The notes below the pieces were generated by a model. The model was not told the origin of the DNA and searched no databases. It saw nothing but the letters and a program-made list of their open reading frames with translations. The position numbers and the translations under genes were made by a program. A stretch of DNA of 64,000 bases from Acidobacteriota bacterium (GTDB lineage Bacteria; Acidobacteriota; Terriglobia; Bryobacterales; Bryobacteraceae): the NCBI GenBank assembly GCA_018268935.1, contig JAFDVS010000078.1, positions 23,462 to 87,461 of the forward strand. Reading direction: 5' to 3'. Shown here piece by piece: positions 26,408-35,736 of this stretch. The first letter of the stretch is position 1, and every line of letters begins with the position of its first letter.

Positions 26408-28420
26408 ATGCAGAACGTGATTGTTCCCCTCCTATTCCTGTCCGTTGCAGGTGTCTATGCCCAATCCAATCCCGATCAGTTGCTGCGATGGCTGGATGGC
26501 ATTGCGCAGCGCCAGATGGATCAACGGGAAAAAGCGATTGCCGCGGTGCGGACAATGGAAGATGCGAGGCGACGCAAGGAGTTGGTTCGCGGGCGAATCC
26601 TGCAATCGCTCGGTGGGTTACCAGATTACAAAGGTCCTCTCAATGCGAAGATCACCGGCCGCATCGAAGCGGACGGGTACGTCATCGAAAAGGTCCTGTA
26701 TGAGAGCTTGCCGGGCTATTTCGTGACGGCGAATCTGTACCGTCCCAGCCGGCCGGGCCGCTATCCGGGCGTGCTGTTTCAGGCCGGGCACACGCAAGAG
26801 GGAAAGGCCGAGCCACAGCGGTTGGCTGCTAATCTCGCGCTGAAGGGTTTTGTTTCACTGGCGTTCGATCCAGTCGGGCAGGGCGAGCGCGAGCAGACCT
26901 ACGATCCCCAATTGAAAGCTCCGGCGGCGGGCTGGTCGGTAAATGAGCACATTCATCTCGGCGCACAGGCCGGACTCATAGGCGAAGGTCTTGCACGTTA
27001 CTTCCTCCACGACGCGATTCGCTCACTAGACTATCTCTCTACCCGGCCCGAAGTGGATCCGCAACGCCTCGCCGCGGCGGGTTGTTCCGGCGGAGGTGCG
27101 CTCACAACGTTCCTGGGGGCCCTCGACGGCCGGCTGAAAGCTGTGATCCCCTCCTGCTTTCCCGTCTCTTACCGGCTACTGTTCTCCGGCGCCAATCCGC
27201 ATTCGGAGATGACAATGCCGATGCAACTGGCGCTCGGTTTGGATACGGCGGATTTCGTCGAGCTATCGGCTCCCACGCCGTGGCAACTGCATGCCACCGA
27301 AGAGGACTACTTCACGCCTCCAGCGGCAAAAATGGTGCACGAGGAAGCAAGCCGCTGGTTCCGGCTGCATGGCGCCGAAGACCGGGTCGAACTGATCATC
27401 GGCCCCGGTGGACATGGCACACCGTTGATGAGCCGCGAAGCGATGTACCGCTGGCTGATTCGCTGGCTCAAGGACGGCCAGGGCGATTGGCACGAGCTTC
27501 CGGTAAAGACCTACGCCAATCACGAACTGCTGGTGACGAAGACGGGAAGGGTCGAAGACCTGCCAGGAAGCCGGAAGTTGCACCAGATCTTGTTGGAGGC
27601 CCTTCGTGCCCGGCGAAAGCCTGGTACTCTGCCCGAACTCGCCACGGAACTGCGCCGCTTGGGAATCGAATCGGATGGCAGTGCGCCGAAGGCAACAGTG
27701 ATAGAGGAATCCACGACAAACGGACTGCTGCGGCAGCGGATGAGCTATGAAAGCGAGCCCGGAATTGAGATCGAAGCCACGTTGTTCATTCCTCTTGGGA
27801 CAGGCAGAAAGCCCGCCGTCTTATTGCTGAATGGACAACTTTCGCAATCTCTGGCGGAGCGCACGGCCCGGCAAGGGCGCGTAGTGTTGGTGATGGATCC
27901 GCGGCGATCCACCGTGGTCGACACACGCCGGCCCTTCGTCGGCGATTGGCTGTCCAACACCCGCGCCGATGAAATCGGCGTCAGCCTGCCCGCGCGCCGC
28001 GCCTACGACATCCTCCGCAGCGTGGATTTACTGTGTGCGCGATCCGATGTGGATTCATCGTCACTGCGCGCGGCAGCACAAGGCGTGAAGGGTTTCTGGC
28101 TCCTGCTGGCAGCGGCGGCTGACAAACGCATCGGCGGAATCTGGCTCGACCGTGCTCCCTACACTTTTGTGGAAGCCTTGGAGAACACCCTCAACACCGC
28201 ACTCTCAGACGCAGCTATCCACGGCTTCCTGCTGCGCTGGGATATTGGCGACCTGGCTAAGCTGATCGCCCCGCGCCGGATCTTATGGACAGACCCCGCC
28301 AACTGGATGGGCCGGGTAGTGGCGCCGGGTCCGCCGTTTCGCAACCGCTGGGTGCTCGGCGATATCAGCGAGATGAGTGAGATGCAAGACCTCGAGTTCG
28401 CCAAAGAGTGGCTGCAATGA
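26408..28420 (+). CDS. exported two-part alpha/beta hydrolase (acetyl-xylan-esterase-like)
   Basis: The 670-residue protein has a signal peptide (MQNVIVPLLFLSVAGVYAQ). Residues about 80-385 form an alpha/beta hydrolase of the acetyl-xylan esterase/dienelactone hydrolase type: LFQAGHT oxyanion loop, FDPVGQGER, nucleophile S227 in AGCSGGGAL, and a His in GPGGHGTPL. A second, divergent hydrolase-like half (about 440-660) has no recognisable nucleophile elbow, so it is probably structural. ATG 26408 begins the signal. Likely role: removing esters from plant polysaccharides. The 3' end overlaps the PEP-CTERM gene by 56 bp. Confidence 0.78.
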   Translation: MQNVIVPLLFLSVAGVYAQSNPDQLLRWLDGIAQRQMDQREKAIAAVRTMEDARRRKELVRGRILQSLGGLPDYKGPLNAKITGRIEADGYVIEKVLYESLPGYFVTANLYRPSRPGRYPGVLFQAGHTQEGKAEPQRLAANLALKGFVSLAFDPVGQGEREQTYDPQLKAPAAGWSVNEHIHLGAQAGLIGEGLARYFLHDAIRSLDYLSTRPEVDPQRLAAAGCSGGGALTTFLGALDGRLKAVIPSCFPVSYRLLFSGANPHSEMTMPMQLALGLDTADFVELSAPTPWQLHATEEDYFTPPAAKMVHEEASRWFRLHGAEDRVELIIGPGGHGTPLMSREAMYRWLIRWLKDGQGDWHELPVKTYANHELLVTKTGRVEDLPGSRKLHQILLEALRARRKPGTLPELATELRRLGIESDGSAPKATVIEESTTNGLLRQRMSYESEPGIEIEATLFIPLGTGRKPAVLLLNGQLSQSLAERTARQGRVVLVMDPRRSTVVDTRRPFVGDWLSNTRADEIGVSLPARRAYDILRSVDLLCARSDVDSSSLRAAAQGVKGFWLLLAAAADKRIGGIWLDRAPYTFVEALENTLNTALSDAAIHGFLLRWDIGDLAKLIAPRRILWTDPANWMGRVVAPGPPFRNRWVLGDISEMSEMQDLEFAKEWLQ

Positions 28421-29117
28421 AGGCGGCGCCCATCAGCGCGGAGGACGCCGGTTCGGGGACGTTGCCCGACGTGTCGGCTGTAGTGATCGTGACCTGGTAA
28501 TTATCCAGGCCGGATGCCAGTGAGCCGCTCAGGCAGCCCGCGGGTGCATTGCACGTCAGGAAGACACGCACCCGGTACCCGAACTCAATGGTTCCTCCCA
28601 AGGTGGAGAAGTCAGGTTTTCCCAGTCCGGCATTCACCTGGCTCCAGTCATCGGCAGAAGTGGCCGTGCTGGAATGGTGGACCCACGCAGTATTGAGAGC
28701 GTCGTCCACCAGCAGGAAGTAGATATTGCCGCCTTGACGCAGCATGGGACGGTAGAGACCTGCGACAAGTCCGCCTACCGAACGGATATCGTAGCCGAAG
28801 TCCAATTGCGTGATCGCGCCACTAAGGGAAGGCGTGTAAGTCATCGTGCTGCTGAAACTGACGAGATTCACGATGACGGTGCCACCGGTGGGTGTGTTTG
28901 GGAAGTTCATGTTGAACCTCCGGAATCCATCCGGATTCCCGCCGGTGGCGGCTTGCGCGAAACTCCCAGTTCCCCCTCCCGTCTGATCGAAGATCACTTG
29001 CGACCAGTCGGCGTTCGCAAAGTCGACGTCCGACAGTACGGTAGTGCCTGCGAGCAACGGCGAGCAGAGGGACAAAAGCAGTAGCCCCCGCGAAAGGTGG
29101 ATCTTTCCAATCTGCAT
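28365..29117 (-). CDS. PEP-CTERM sorting-domain protein
   Basis: The 250-residue product has an N-terminal signal peptide (about 1-23) and a C-terminal sorting tail: VPEPASSALMG, a hydrophobic helix and basic residues (LWRTRG). Such tails direct export by exosortase, often linked to extracellular polysaccharide; no exosortase gene is in the window. The middle is a beta-rich domain with no recognised fold. It lies 48 bp downstream of the PilC-like gene on the same strand, so they may share a transcript. The last 56 bp overlap the convergent esterase gene. Confidence 0.78.
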   Translation of the reverse strand: MQIGKIHLSRGLLLLSLCSPLLAGTTVLSDVDFANADWSQVIFDQTGGGTGSFAQAATGGNPDGFRRFNMNFPNTPTGGTVIVNLVSFSSTMTYTPSLSGAITQLDFGYDIRSVGGLVAGLYRPMLRQGGNIYFLLVDDALNTAWVHHSSTATSADDWSQVNAGLGKPDFSTLGGTIEFGYRVRVFLTCNAPAGCLSGSLASGLDNYQVTITTADTSGNVPEPASSALMGAAFIAATLWRTRGLASHSSR

Positions 29118-29165
29118 ATGGAGAGAGGCGCGAATCAGCGCCGTTTTCTCCGGTTCACTCGCAGA

Positions 29166-30383
29166 TTACGGTCCACCCAGCGAATCGGACAGAGAAAAGA
29201 TAGGCAGATAGAGCGCCACCAGCACAAAAGCGACGAAACCACCCATGAAGATCATGATGGCCGGCTCAATGAGGCTCAGTGTCGCGGTCATCTGGGTGGT
29301 GACATCCTCTTCGTAGAACTCAGCCACGGAGTTGAGCATCGCCGGCAGCGCACCGGTGGATTCACCCACTTCAATCATGTCGATCGCGAGAGGCGGGAAC
29401 AGCTTGGCGTTGTTGAGGGAGCCCGAGAGGGGCTGTCCTTCTTTCACCAATTGCCGCGCCTGTTCCAGTGCTCGCCGCAGCAACCGCGACTCCATAGAGG
29501 AATAGGCCGTTTCCAGAGCCTGCACCAGCGGGATGCCGCCCAGAAGCAATGTAGAGAGGACGCGTCCCAGTTGGGCCACCTGGTATTTGATCCAGATCAC
29601 ACCCAATACCGGTGTGTTTCGCTTCCACTGATCCAGTTTCTCCTTGCCGGTCTCCGTTTGCGCCCACAGCCGTGCTCCAACCACCGTACCCGCAATGCCC
29701 AGAATGATGAGCAGGATGTACTCCCGTGCCGCCGTGCCGACGGTGATCAGCATCTGTGTGATGCCGGGCAGGTCGGCGGAAAGTCCGGCATAAAGGGTGG
29801 CAAATTGTGGCACGACGTACGTCACCATGAAGACGATGAGGGCCGTGACCAGGACAATCAGCACGGCCGGATAGATCAGCGCCAGCATCAGCTTCTTGCG
29901 AACCGACATGGACAGCCGCTGGTAGGCCAGGTAGCGTTCCAGCACTTCCACCAATGCTCCGGATTTCTCCCCCGCCATGATCGAAGTGACATAGATGGGC
30001 GGAAATACCCCCGCGGCTCCAAACGCATCGGACAGCAGTGCGCCGTTGCGTACTTCGTCACGGACAATCTGAATATACTTGCCAAGTTTGGGGTCGGTGA
30101 GGCGGTCCGCAAGCAGATCCAGGCACTTCAGGATGGGGAGCCCCGCTCGAACCAGCGTCAGAAACTGCTGGTTAAAGATTAGGAACTTCTCCATGTTGAT
30201 GCGCTTACGGCTGGAGCCAACGCCGAGGCTGGCGACCAGGCTCTTGCCGGTGGGCTTGATGGAGTAAATCAGAAAGCCCTGTTGGGCGAACTTGTCCCTG
30301 AGATCCGATTCGGAATCGGCCTCGGCTACCTGCTCCTTGATCTGTCCCCGCGCATCGGCGTATTTGAGTAGGAATTCAGCCAT
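29166..30383 (-). CDS. type II secretion / type IV pilus inner-membrane platform protein (PilC/GspF)
   Basis: The 405-residue protein has two T2SSF domains, each with a cytoplasmic helical bundle followed by hydrophobic segments. The first includes FLIFNQQFLTLVRAGLPIL, the second the mirrored SSMESRLLRRALEQARQLVKEGQPL and VAEFYEEDVT. This matches PilC/GspF, the platform that couples the assembly ATPase to pseudopilin or pilin extraction. None of the usual partners (PilB, PilT, pilin) is adjacent, so it is either an orphan or one copy of several. The start is ATG 30383. Confidence 0.9.
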   Translation of the reverse strand: MAEFLLKYADARGQIKEQVAEADSESDLRDKFAQQGFLIYSIKPTGKSLVASLGVGSSRKRINMEKFLIFNQQFLTLVRAGLPILKCLDLLADRLTDPKLGKYIQIVRDEVRNGALLSDAFGAAGVFPPIYVTSIMAGEKSGALVEVLERYLAYQRLSMSVRKKLMLALIYPAVLIVLVTALIVFMVTYVVPQFATLYAGLSADLPGITQMLITVGTAAREYILLIILGIAGTVVGARLWAQTETGKEKLDQWKRNTPVLGVIWIKYQVAQLGRVLSTLLLGGIPLVQALETAYSSMESRLLRRALEQARQLVKEGQPLSGSLNNAKLFPPLAIDMIEVGESTGALPAMLNSVAEFYEEDVTTQMTATLSLIEPAIMIFMGGFVAFVLVALYLPIFSLSDSLGGP

Positions 30384-30504
30384 GGTGCTTGCTGGGTGAT
30401 TGCGCCCTGTTAGTCATGACGTTTCACAAGTCGAAAGCGTGGAACCCCTTGCCGCTAGGGAGCTAAAATGGTACGAAGTATAAGCTTACAGGCTGAGGAG
30501 GCTC

Positions 30505-32592
30505 ATGTTCGCGTACTTTTTTCTCTCTTTTCTCGTGGTTTCCGGGGCCGCTGTTTGGGCAGAGCCGCCCGTGGCCAAACGCGTCGATCACCGCGAAGAA
30601 CGGCATGGGGCTACGGTCATCGATCCCTATTTCTGGCTGCGCGAGAAATCGAACCCCGAGGTGGTTCGCTACCTGGAGGAGGAGAACGCCTACACGGCGG
30701 AGAAGACAGCTCATCTCAAAACCTTCGAGGAAAAGATCTACAAAGAGATCGTCGGCCGCATGAAGCAGACCGATCTCAGCGTTCCTTACCGGCGCGGTCC
30801 CTATTACTATTACTCCCGCACAGAGGAAGGAAAGCAGTATCCCATCCACTGCCGGAGAAAAGGAAACATGGAGGGTCCGGAGGAGATCCTCCTTGACGGG
30901 AACCAACTGGCCAAGGGCCTCAAGTTCTTTAGCGTCGGAGCGATGAGCCTCAGCGAAGATCACCAGATGCTGGCCTTCACCACCGACACTACCGGATTCC
31001 GTCAATACAAGCTGCAGGTGAAGAATCTAGCCACAGGTGAGATGCAACCTGATATCGCCGAGCGCGTGACCAGTGTGCAGTGGGCCTCCGATAACCGGAC
31101 CTTGCTGTTTACGACAGAAGAAAAAGTCACCAAGCGGTCGGACACACTGTGGCGCCTGACGCTGGGAAAGCCCGTGGAAGGACCGCTCTACCAGGAAAAA
31201 GACGAGTTGTTCCGCGTTCACCTGAGTAAGACTCGCGATCAGAAGTATCTGGTGCTGCAAATCGGCAGCACCGACACGACGGAAGTACGCTACACCCCCG
31301 CCGATCAGCCACACCAGGCTTTGCGCGTGGTGCTCCCCAGGGAGAAAAAGCATCGCTACGATATCGACCACCGAAATGGGGTGTTCTACATCCGCACGAA
31401 CAAGGGCGCGAAAAACTTCCGCATGGTCACCGCCCCTGCGGCCGATCCGTCACCCGCCAACTGGAAAGAATTCCTGCCGCACCAATCCAACGTCCTGCTG
31501 CAGGGGATTGACCTGTTCAAGGATTTCGGAGTGGTGGTGGAAAAATCCGAAGCGGTAAACCGCCTGCGGTTCATCGATTTTCAAACCGGGAAGTGGAAAG
31601 CATTGACCTTCCCGGAACCGGTATATGCCGCTTCGCCCAGTGCGAACCCGGAATACGATACAAACACCTTCCGCTACCTGTACCAGTCCATGGTCACCCC
31701 AGCAAGCGTGTTCGACTACGATGTGGCCACCGGAGCTTCGAAGCTGCTCAAGCAGGAAGAAGTGCTGGGCGGATATGATCCGAAACAATATGTTACCGAG
31801 CGGGTGTGGGCCAAGGCGCGAGATGGCGTGCGTGTGCCCATGTCGGTGGTCTATAAGCGTGGTGTGAAGCGGGACGGTAAGGCCCCACTGTTTCTCTATG
31901 GATATGGCTCCTATGGCATAGGCATGAGCGCCACTTTTTCCAATGCGAGGCTCAGCCTTCTGGACCGGGGCATGATCTACGTTGTTGCGCACATCCGCGG
32001 CGGCAACGAAATGGGAGAGCTCTGGCACGAGGACGGCATGCTGATGAAAAAGAAAAACACCTTCCAGGATTTCATCGATTGCGCCGAATTCCTCATCAAA
32101 GAAAAATGGACTTCGCGCGAGCGCCTTGTGATGGAAGGGGGCAGCGCCGGCGGATTGCTGATCGGCGCCGTGATCAACATGCGTCCGGATCTGTTCCGCG
32201 CCGCCCACATGGCCGTCCCGTTCGTCGACGTGATGAACACGATGATGGATGCCTCCCTGCCGCTTACCGTGGGCGAGTATCTGGAATGGGGTAACCCCAA
32301 CGAGAAGCAGGCCTACGACTACATGAAGACCTACAGCCCCTACGACAACCTGGAAAAACGAGCCTATCCCGCGATTCTGGTAACCACCAGCTTGAACGAC
32401 AGCCAGGTCATGTACTGGGAGCCGGCGAAGTACGTGGCCCGTCTCCGCACCTTGAAGACAGACGAGAATCCGCTGCTTCTGAAAACCAACATGGGAGCCG
32501 GCCATGGCGGCGCGTCCGGGCGTTACGACCGGTTGCGCGAAGTTGCATTTCAATACGCGTGGCTGATGCAGCAGGCCGGAATTACGGAGTAA
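30505..32592 (+). CDS. oligopeptidase B-type prolyl oligopeptidase with signal peptide
   Basis: The 695-residue S9A peptidase has an N-terminal propeller (about 85-420) and a catalytic domain with the triad S547 (GGSAGG), D632 (SLNDSQVMYWEPAKY) and H667 (GAGHGG). The stretch YGYGSYG to RGGNEMGELW matches oligopeptidase B, which cleaves short peptides after basic residues. E. coli OpB is cytosolic, whereas this one begins with a clear signal peptide (FAYFFLSFLVVSGAAVWA), so it should act in the periplasm. GAGGAGG just before ATG 30505 is a strong ribosome site. Confidence 0.9.
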   Translation: MFAYFFLSFLVVSGAAVWAEPPVAKRVDHREERHGATVIDPYFWLREKSNPEVVRYLEEENAYTAEKTAHLKTFEEKIYKEIVGRMKQTDLSVPYRRGPYYYYSRTEEGKQYPIHCRRKGNMEGPEEILLDGNQLAKGLKFFSVGAMSLSEDHQMLAFTTDTTGFRQYKLQVKNLATGEMQPDIAERVTSVQWASDNRTLLFTTEEKVTKRSDTLWRLTLGKPVEGPLYQEKDELFRVHLSKTRDQKYLVLQIGSTDTTEVRYTPADQPHQALRVVLPREKKHRYDIDHRNGVFYIRTNKGAKNFRMVTAPAADPSPANWKEFLPHQSNVLLQGIDLFKDFGVVVEKSEAVNRLRFIDFQTGKWKALTFPEPVYAASPSANPEYDTNTFRYLYQSMVTPASVFDYDVATGASKLLKQEEVLGGYDPKQYVTERVWAKARDGVRVPMSVVYKRGVKRDGKAPLFLYGYGSYGIGMSATFSNARLSLLDRGMIYVVAHIRGGNEMGELWHEDGMLMKKKNTFQDFIDCAEFLIKEKWTSRERLVMEGGSAGGLLIGAVINMRPDLFRAAHMAVPFVDVMNTMMDASLPLTVGEYLEWGNPNEKQAYDYMKTYSPYDNLEKRAYPAILVTTSLNDSQVMYWEPAKYVARLRTLKTDENPLLLKTNMGAGHGGASGRYDRLREVAFQYAWLMQQAGITE

Positions 32593-32675
32593 GCCTCGTG
32601 ACGTCGATTGCCTGTTGCGCCGTATACTGGTAGTTCGGCTACCCGGCCGAAGTTGAACCAAGGCAAAACCAAAGC

Positions 32676-34247
32676 ATGATCATTGTAGGTATGGCGGGAG
32701 CGCACGCCAAAGCAGCCTGTGCGCTGATGAAGGACGGTCAGTTGGTGGCGGCGGTGGAGGAACAGAAGCTCTCCCGCCAGAAGCAGGTCGGCGGGCTGCC
32801 TGAGCATTCTCTCGCATTCTGTCTCCACCGGGCTAAGGTCCAGGCGCAGGATGTGAACTACGTGGCGCTGGTGCGCCCGCTGGCCAGTTCCGCCGATGCC
32901 AGGATTCACCTCGAACTGCGGCAGCGCTTCCCAAATAGCCAACTGGTGGTCGTCGATCATCACCTGGCGCATGCCGCGGCCGCCTACTACGTTTCTCCCT
33001 TCGACGATGCGAAGGTGCTCACGCTCGACCGCTCCGGGGACCTGCGCTGCGGCGCTCTATGGAATGCCCACGGCGCCGAAATAGACCTCGAGCGCGAACT
33101 CTATTTCCCCGATTCCCTTGGACATTTGTATGGCCGGGTGACCCAATTGCTTGGGTTTGCCCCGGGTTCCGATGAGCACAAGGTTCAGTGGCTGTCCACG
33201 TCCGGCGACGACAGGTTCGTTGATCTCTTTGAGCGGATTCTCTCCGCCGGGGAGTGGCCGCGGCTCGACAGATCCTACTTCGATGGGAACCGGATTGGCC
33301 ACGGTGGGTTCAGCGCGCAATTCTATCGCGCCCTGGGCCTGGAGGACGGCCAGATCCCCCCTGCCGAGTTGCACGCCCCTATCGCCGCTGGAGTGCAGCG
33401 GGCCACGGAGCGGGCTGTCATCCGCATGGCGGGGGAGGGCCAACGCCTGTGCCTGGGCGGCGGCCTGGGTTTGAACGCGCTCCTGGTGGAAGCTCTGGAA
33501 CGCAGTGGGAATTGGGATGCCGTATACGTACAGCCTTCTGCCGGCAACCCTGGTTCGGCAATCGGCGCAGCCGCCCATGCCTGGCATCACGCCTGCCGTG
33601 AACAAAAGCGCATCCGGCTAGACCACCTCTTTCTCGGGCCTGAGTTTACCCCTGAAGAGATTAAACAGGTGCTCGAAAACTGTAAGCTGCGGTTCCGCTA
33701 TCTGTTGACAACAGATGAGTTGATTGATGCTGCTGTGGCCGAACTGAACGCCCATAAGATTGTCGCCTGGATGCATGGAGCCATGGAGTTCGGCCCCAGG
33801 GCCTTAGGGAACCGTAGCCTGCTTGCTTCCCCTCTCGACCAATATTCAACCGAAAACCTGAATCTCTTTATCAAGCACCGCGAAGGATTCCGCAAGTTCG
33901 CGGCCTCGGTGCCGGCGGAACTCGCCGCGGAGTACTTTGACGTCGGATCCAATGCACGCTTCCTCGCCACCGTCGGCCGGGTGCGGCCCGCCCATCGGGA
34001 GAGGTTCTCCTCGGCCATCATGGGCGACGACCGGGTCCGTGTTCACACCGTCGAAGAAAGAGACAACCCCTTGTACTGGCGCCTGTTACACGCCGCTGGA
34101 AAATCCACTGGACTGCCCGTCCTGTACAATACCTCGTTCAATCTCTTCGGCGACCCTTTGGTCTGCACGCCCCGTGACGCGGTGCGGAGTTTCTATTCCT
34201 CGGGCGTGGATTCGATGTTCGTGGGGCATTTCGGACTGCACAAGTAG
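32676..34247 (+). CDS. NodU/CmcH-family carbamoyltransferase
   Basis: The 523-residue protein has the Kae1-like ATPase fold with H95-H-L-A-H99-A, and a C-terminal YrdC-like carbamoyltransferase part with AMEFGPRALGNRSLL and LYNTSFNLFGDPLV. Relatives carbamoylate sugar hydroxyls of Nod factors or natural products, using carbamoyl phosphate and ATP. The length is slightly shorter than typical members (about 550-600). It lies 9 bp upstream of an oxidoreductase on the same strand, so the pair may modify and oxidise one sugar substrate. ATG 32676 has a weak AAGG upstream. Confidence 0.87.
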   Translation: MIIVGMAGAHAKAACALMKDGQLVAAVEEQKLSRQKQVGGLPEHSLAFCLHRAKVQAQDVNYVALVRPLASSADARIHLELRQRFPNSQLVVVDHHLAHAAAAYYVSPFDDAKVLTLDRSGDLRCGALWNAHGAEIDLERELYFPDSLGHLYGRVTQLLGFAPGSDEHKVQWLSTSGDDRFVDLFERILSAGEWPRLDRSYFDGNRIGHGGFSAQFYRALGLEDGQIPPAELHAPIAAGVQRATERAVIRMAGEGQRLCLGGGLGLNALLVEALERSGNWDAVYVQPSAGNPGSAIGAAAHAWHHACREQKRIRLDHLFLGPEFTPEEIKQVLENCKLRFRYLLTTDELIDAAVAELNAHKIVAWMHGAMEFGPRALGNRSLLASPLDQYSTENLNLFIKHREGFRKFAASVPAELAAEYFDVGSNARFLATVGRVRPAHRERFSSAIMGDDRVRVHTVEERDNPLYWRLLHAAGKSTGLPVLYNTSFNLFGDPLVCTPRDAVRSFYSSGVDSMFVGHFGLHK

Positions 34248-34256
34248 GAGGCCGCG

Positions 34257-35273
34257 ATGGCTGAAATCAAGCCGGTGCGTTGGGGAGTGCTGGGCGTGGC
34301 CAAGATCGCCACGAAAAAGGTCATTCCGGCCATGCAGAAGAGCGCGATGACGCCGGTGATGGCCATCGCCTCCCGTGATCTGGCGAAAGCACAGGAGGCG
34401 GCTGCTTCGCTTGGAATCGGCAAAGCTTACGGCTCCTATGAGGAACTGCTGGCCGATCCGGATATTGATGCCATCTACAATCCGCTTCCGAACCACCTGC
34501 ACGTGCCTTGGTCTGTCAAGGCCGCCGAGGCTGGCAAGCACGTTCTGTGCGAGAAGCCATTGGGCCTGAGTTCTGCTGAGGTTGGCAGTTTGATCGCCGT
34601 GCGCGACCGCACCGGCGTTTGTGTCGGCGAGGCATTCATGGTGCACACCCACCCGCAGTGGCTGCGGGTCAAGGAATTGATCGCCAGCGGCCGCATTGGA
34701 GAGTTGCGCAGTGTGTTCGGTTTCTTCAGTTACTTCCTCTCCGACTCCACTAACGTCCGCTGCGTGAAGGAATGGGGCGGCGGCGCCCTCATGGATATAG
34801 GCTGCTATCCAATTCATTGTTCGAGGTTTATTTTTGGCGAAGAGCCGTTGCGCGTGAGCGCCGTAGTGGAAAACCATCCCCAGTGGGAGGTGGATCGGCT
34901 CACCTCGGCCATTCTCGAGTATCCCTCCGGACAGTGCATCTTCACCTGTGGGATGCAGATTGTGCCCTACCAGCGCATGCAGTTCTACGGTACGAAGGGC
35001 CGGATCGAGGTGGAGATCCCTTTCAATGCGCCCCCAGACAGGGCGTGCCGGGTCTTTGTGGACGATGGCGGTGATCTGTCGGGAAGCACGATCTCCGAAG
35101 AGTTCTTCCCGGTCTGCGATCAGTATACGGTGCAGGCAGAGGCCTTTTCCAAGGCCGTGAGGGGACTCGCCGCCATCCCGGTACCGTTGGAGGACTCCCA
35201 GCGCAACATGCGTGTCCTGGAGGCGATATTCGCTGCAGCGAGTGCGCGCCGATCAGTCGAGGTTGCCCTTTAG
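34257..35273 (+). CDS. Gfo/Idh/MocA-family NAD(P)-dependent oxidoreductase
   Basis: The 338 residues show an N-terminal Rossmann domain (GVLGVAKIATKKVIPAM), the DAIYNPLPNHLH strand and the catalytic E99-K100-P101 motif, then a C-terminal beta-sheet domain with DIGCYPIH supplying the active-site histidine and aspartate. Such enzymes oxidise or reduce sugars, inositols or aldehydes. GGAGG upstream of ATG 34257 is a strong ribosome site, and the gap to the carbamoyltransferase is 9 bp. Two hairpins follow its stop. Confidence 0.92.
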   Translation: MAEIKPVRWGVLGVAKIATKKVIPAMQKSAMTPVMAIASRDLAKAQEAAASLGIGKAYGSYEELLADPDIDAIYNPLPNHLHVPWSVKAAEAGKHVLCEKPLGLSSAEVGSLIAVRDRTGVCVGEAFMVHTHPQWLRVKELIASGRIGELRSVFGFFSYFLSDSTNVRCVKEWGGGALMDIGCYPIHCSRFIFGEEPLRVSAVVENHPQWEVDRLTSAILEYPSGQCIFTCGMQIVPYQRMQFYGTKGRIEVEIPFNAPPDRACRVFVDDGGDLSGSTISEEFFPVCDQYTVQAEAFSKAVRGLAAIPVPLEDSQRNMRVLEAIFAAASARRSVEVAL

Positions 35274-35681
35274 TTTCCCCCAAAAATGCGAATGCTCACC
35301 CCGGGGGGTGAGCATCGGCAAGAAGCCCCGGATCAGCCGGGGTGATGTTATGGGAGAATCAGATTCGACGGTTTCACAACCGAACAAATCCTTCGTTTGA
35401 TTTGGATCTTATGATGGTTTGGGAAGTGAGTCAAGGAAAAAAAAGGTGTCCCGATTTTCCCCTATAACTTATTGATAGACTGAGAGTTGGCGGCGCGTTT
35501 GGGAATTGCAAATGCTGTGGAAAATGGGTGGAAAACACGGTTTCGGAAGATGCTTTTCCGGTCTAACATGGAGACACAGTTGACTTTACTCGACTAGCGT
35601 TGGAGTTTGCCGGGAAGCGCAGGGAGAAGCCGTTTGAGGCCTGGTTAAGCGTTATCGATAACCTCCCCGGAAACAGAAAAA
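35274..35681. other. noncoding stretch between convergent genes
   Basis: No convincing gene is seen in this roughly 400-bp stretch. It holds two GC hairpins near the oxidoreductase stop, an A8 run (about 35437-35444), a more AT-rich middle (about 35395-35500), a 12-bp palindrome GTTATCGATAAC at 35651-35662 and, at its end, a strong terminator. The length is unusual for a window in which most convergent genes touch, so a small RNA or regulatory element is possible. Confidence 0.5.
35292..35342. terminator. two consecutive GC hairpins after the oxidoreductase gene
   Basis: The first hairpin pairs ATGCTCACCCC (35292-35302) with GGGGTGAGCAT (35305-35315). The second pairs CCCCGG (35326-35331) with CCGGGG (35337-35342) across a 5-nt loop. 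They follow the stop at 35273 by 18 and 52 bp. Neither is followed by a T-run, so transcription stop is likely but may need Rho. Confidence 0.5.
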
Positions 35682-35712
35682 GGCGCAGTGGCTTCTTTCC
35701 ACTGCGCCTTTT
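35682..35712. terminator. strong intrinsic terminator, probably bidirectional
   Basis: A perfect 10-bp stem GGCGCAGTGG (35682-35691) and CCACTGCGCC (35699-35708) encloses a 7-nt loop. It has a T-run on the plus side (TTTTCTT) and an A-run before it (AAAAA), which reads as a T-run on the minus strand. It lies 25 bp past the PEP-CTERM gene's stop. Confidence 0.85.
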
Positions 35713-35736
35713 CTTGAACAGCTTGTTCTGGTTTCC

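Noticed and set aside
26404..26409. TATAAT overlapping the esterase start codon at 26408
   Set aside because: A -10 box cannot overlap its own start codon, and the TTGGCA upstream is 30 bp away. Treated as chance.
29097..30182. Long plus-strand frame opposite the PilC/GspF gene
   Set aside because: Its His/Gln/Arg-rich translation reflects the antisense of PilC codons. No family match.
35516..35535. TGTGGAAAA and GGTGGAAAA, resembling DnaA boxes
   Set aside because: TGTGGAAAA fits the loose TTWTNCACA consensus on the other strand, but there is no cluster of boxes and no dnaA or gyrase gene nearby. Not an origin on this evidence.
35651..35662. Palindrome GTTATCGATAAC as a possible dif or attachment site
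   Set aside because: It lacks the two conserved XerC/XerD arms of a dif site and there is no recombinase gene. Kept only as part of the noncoding stretch.
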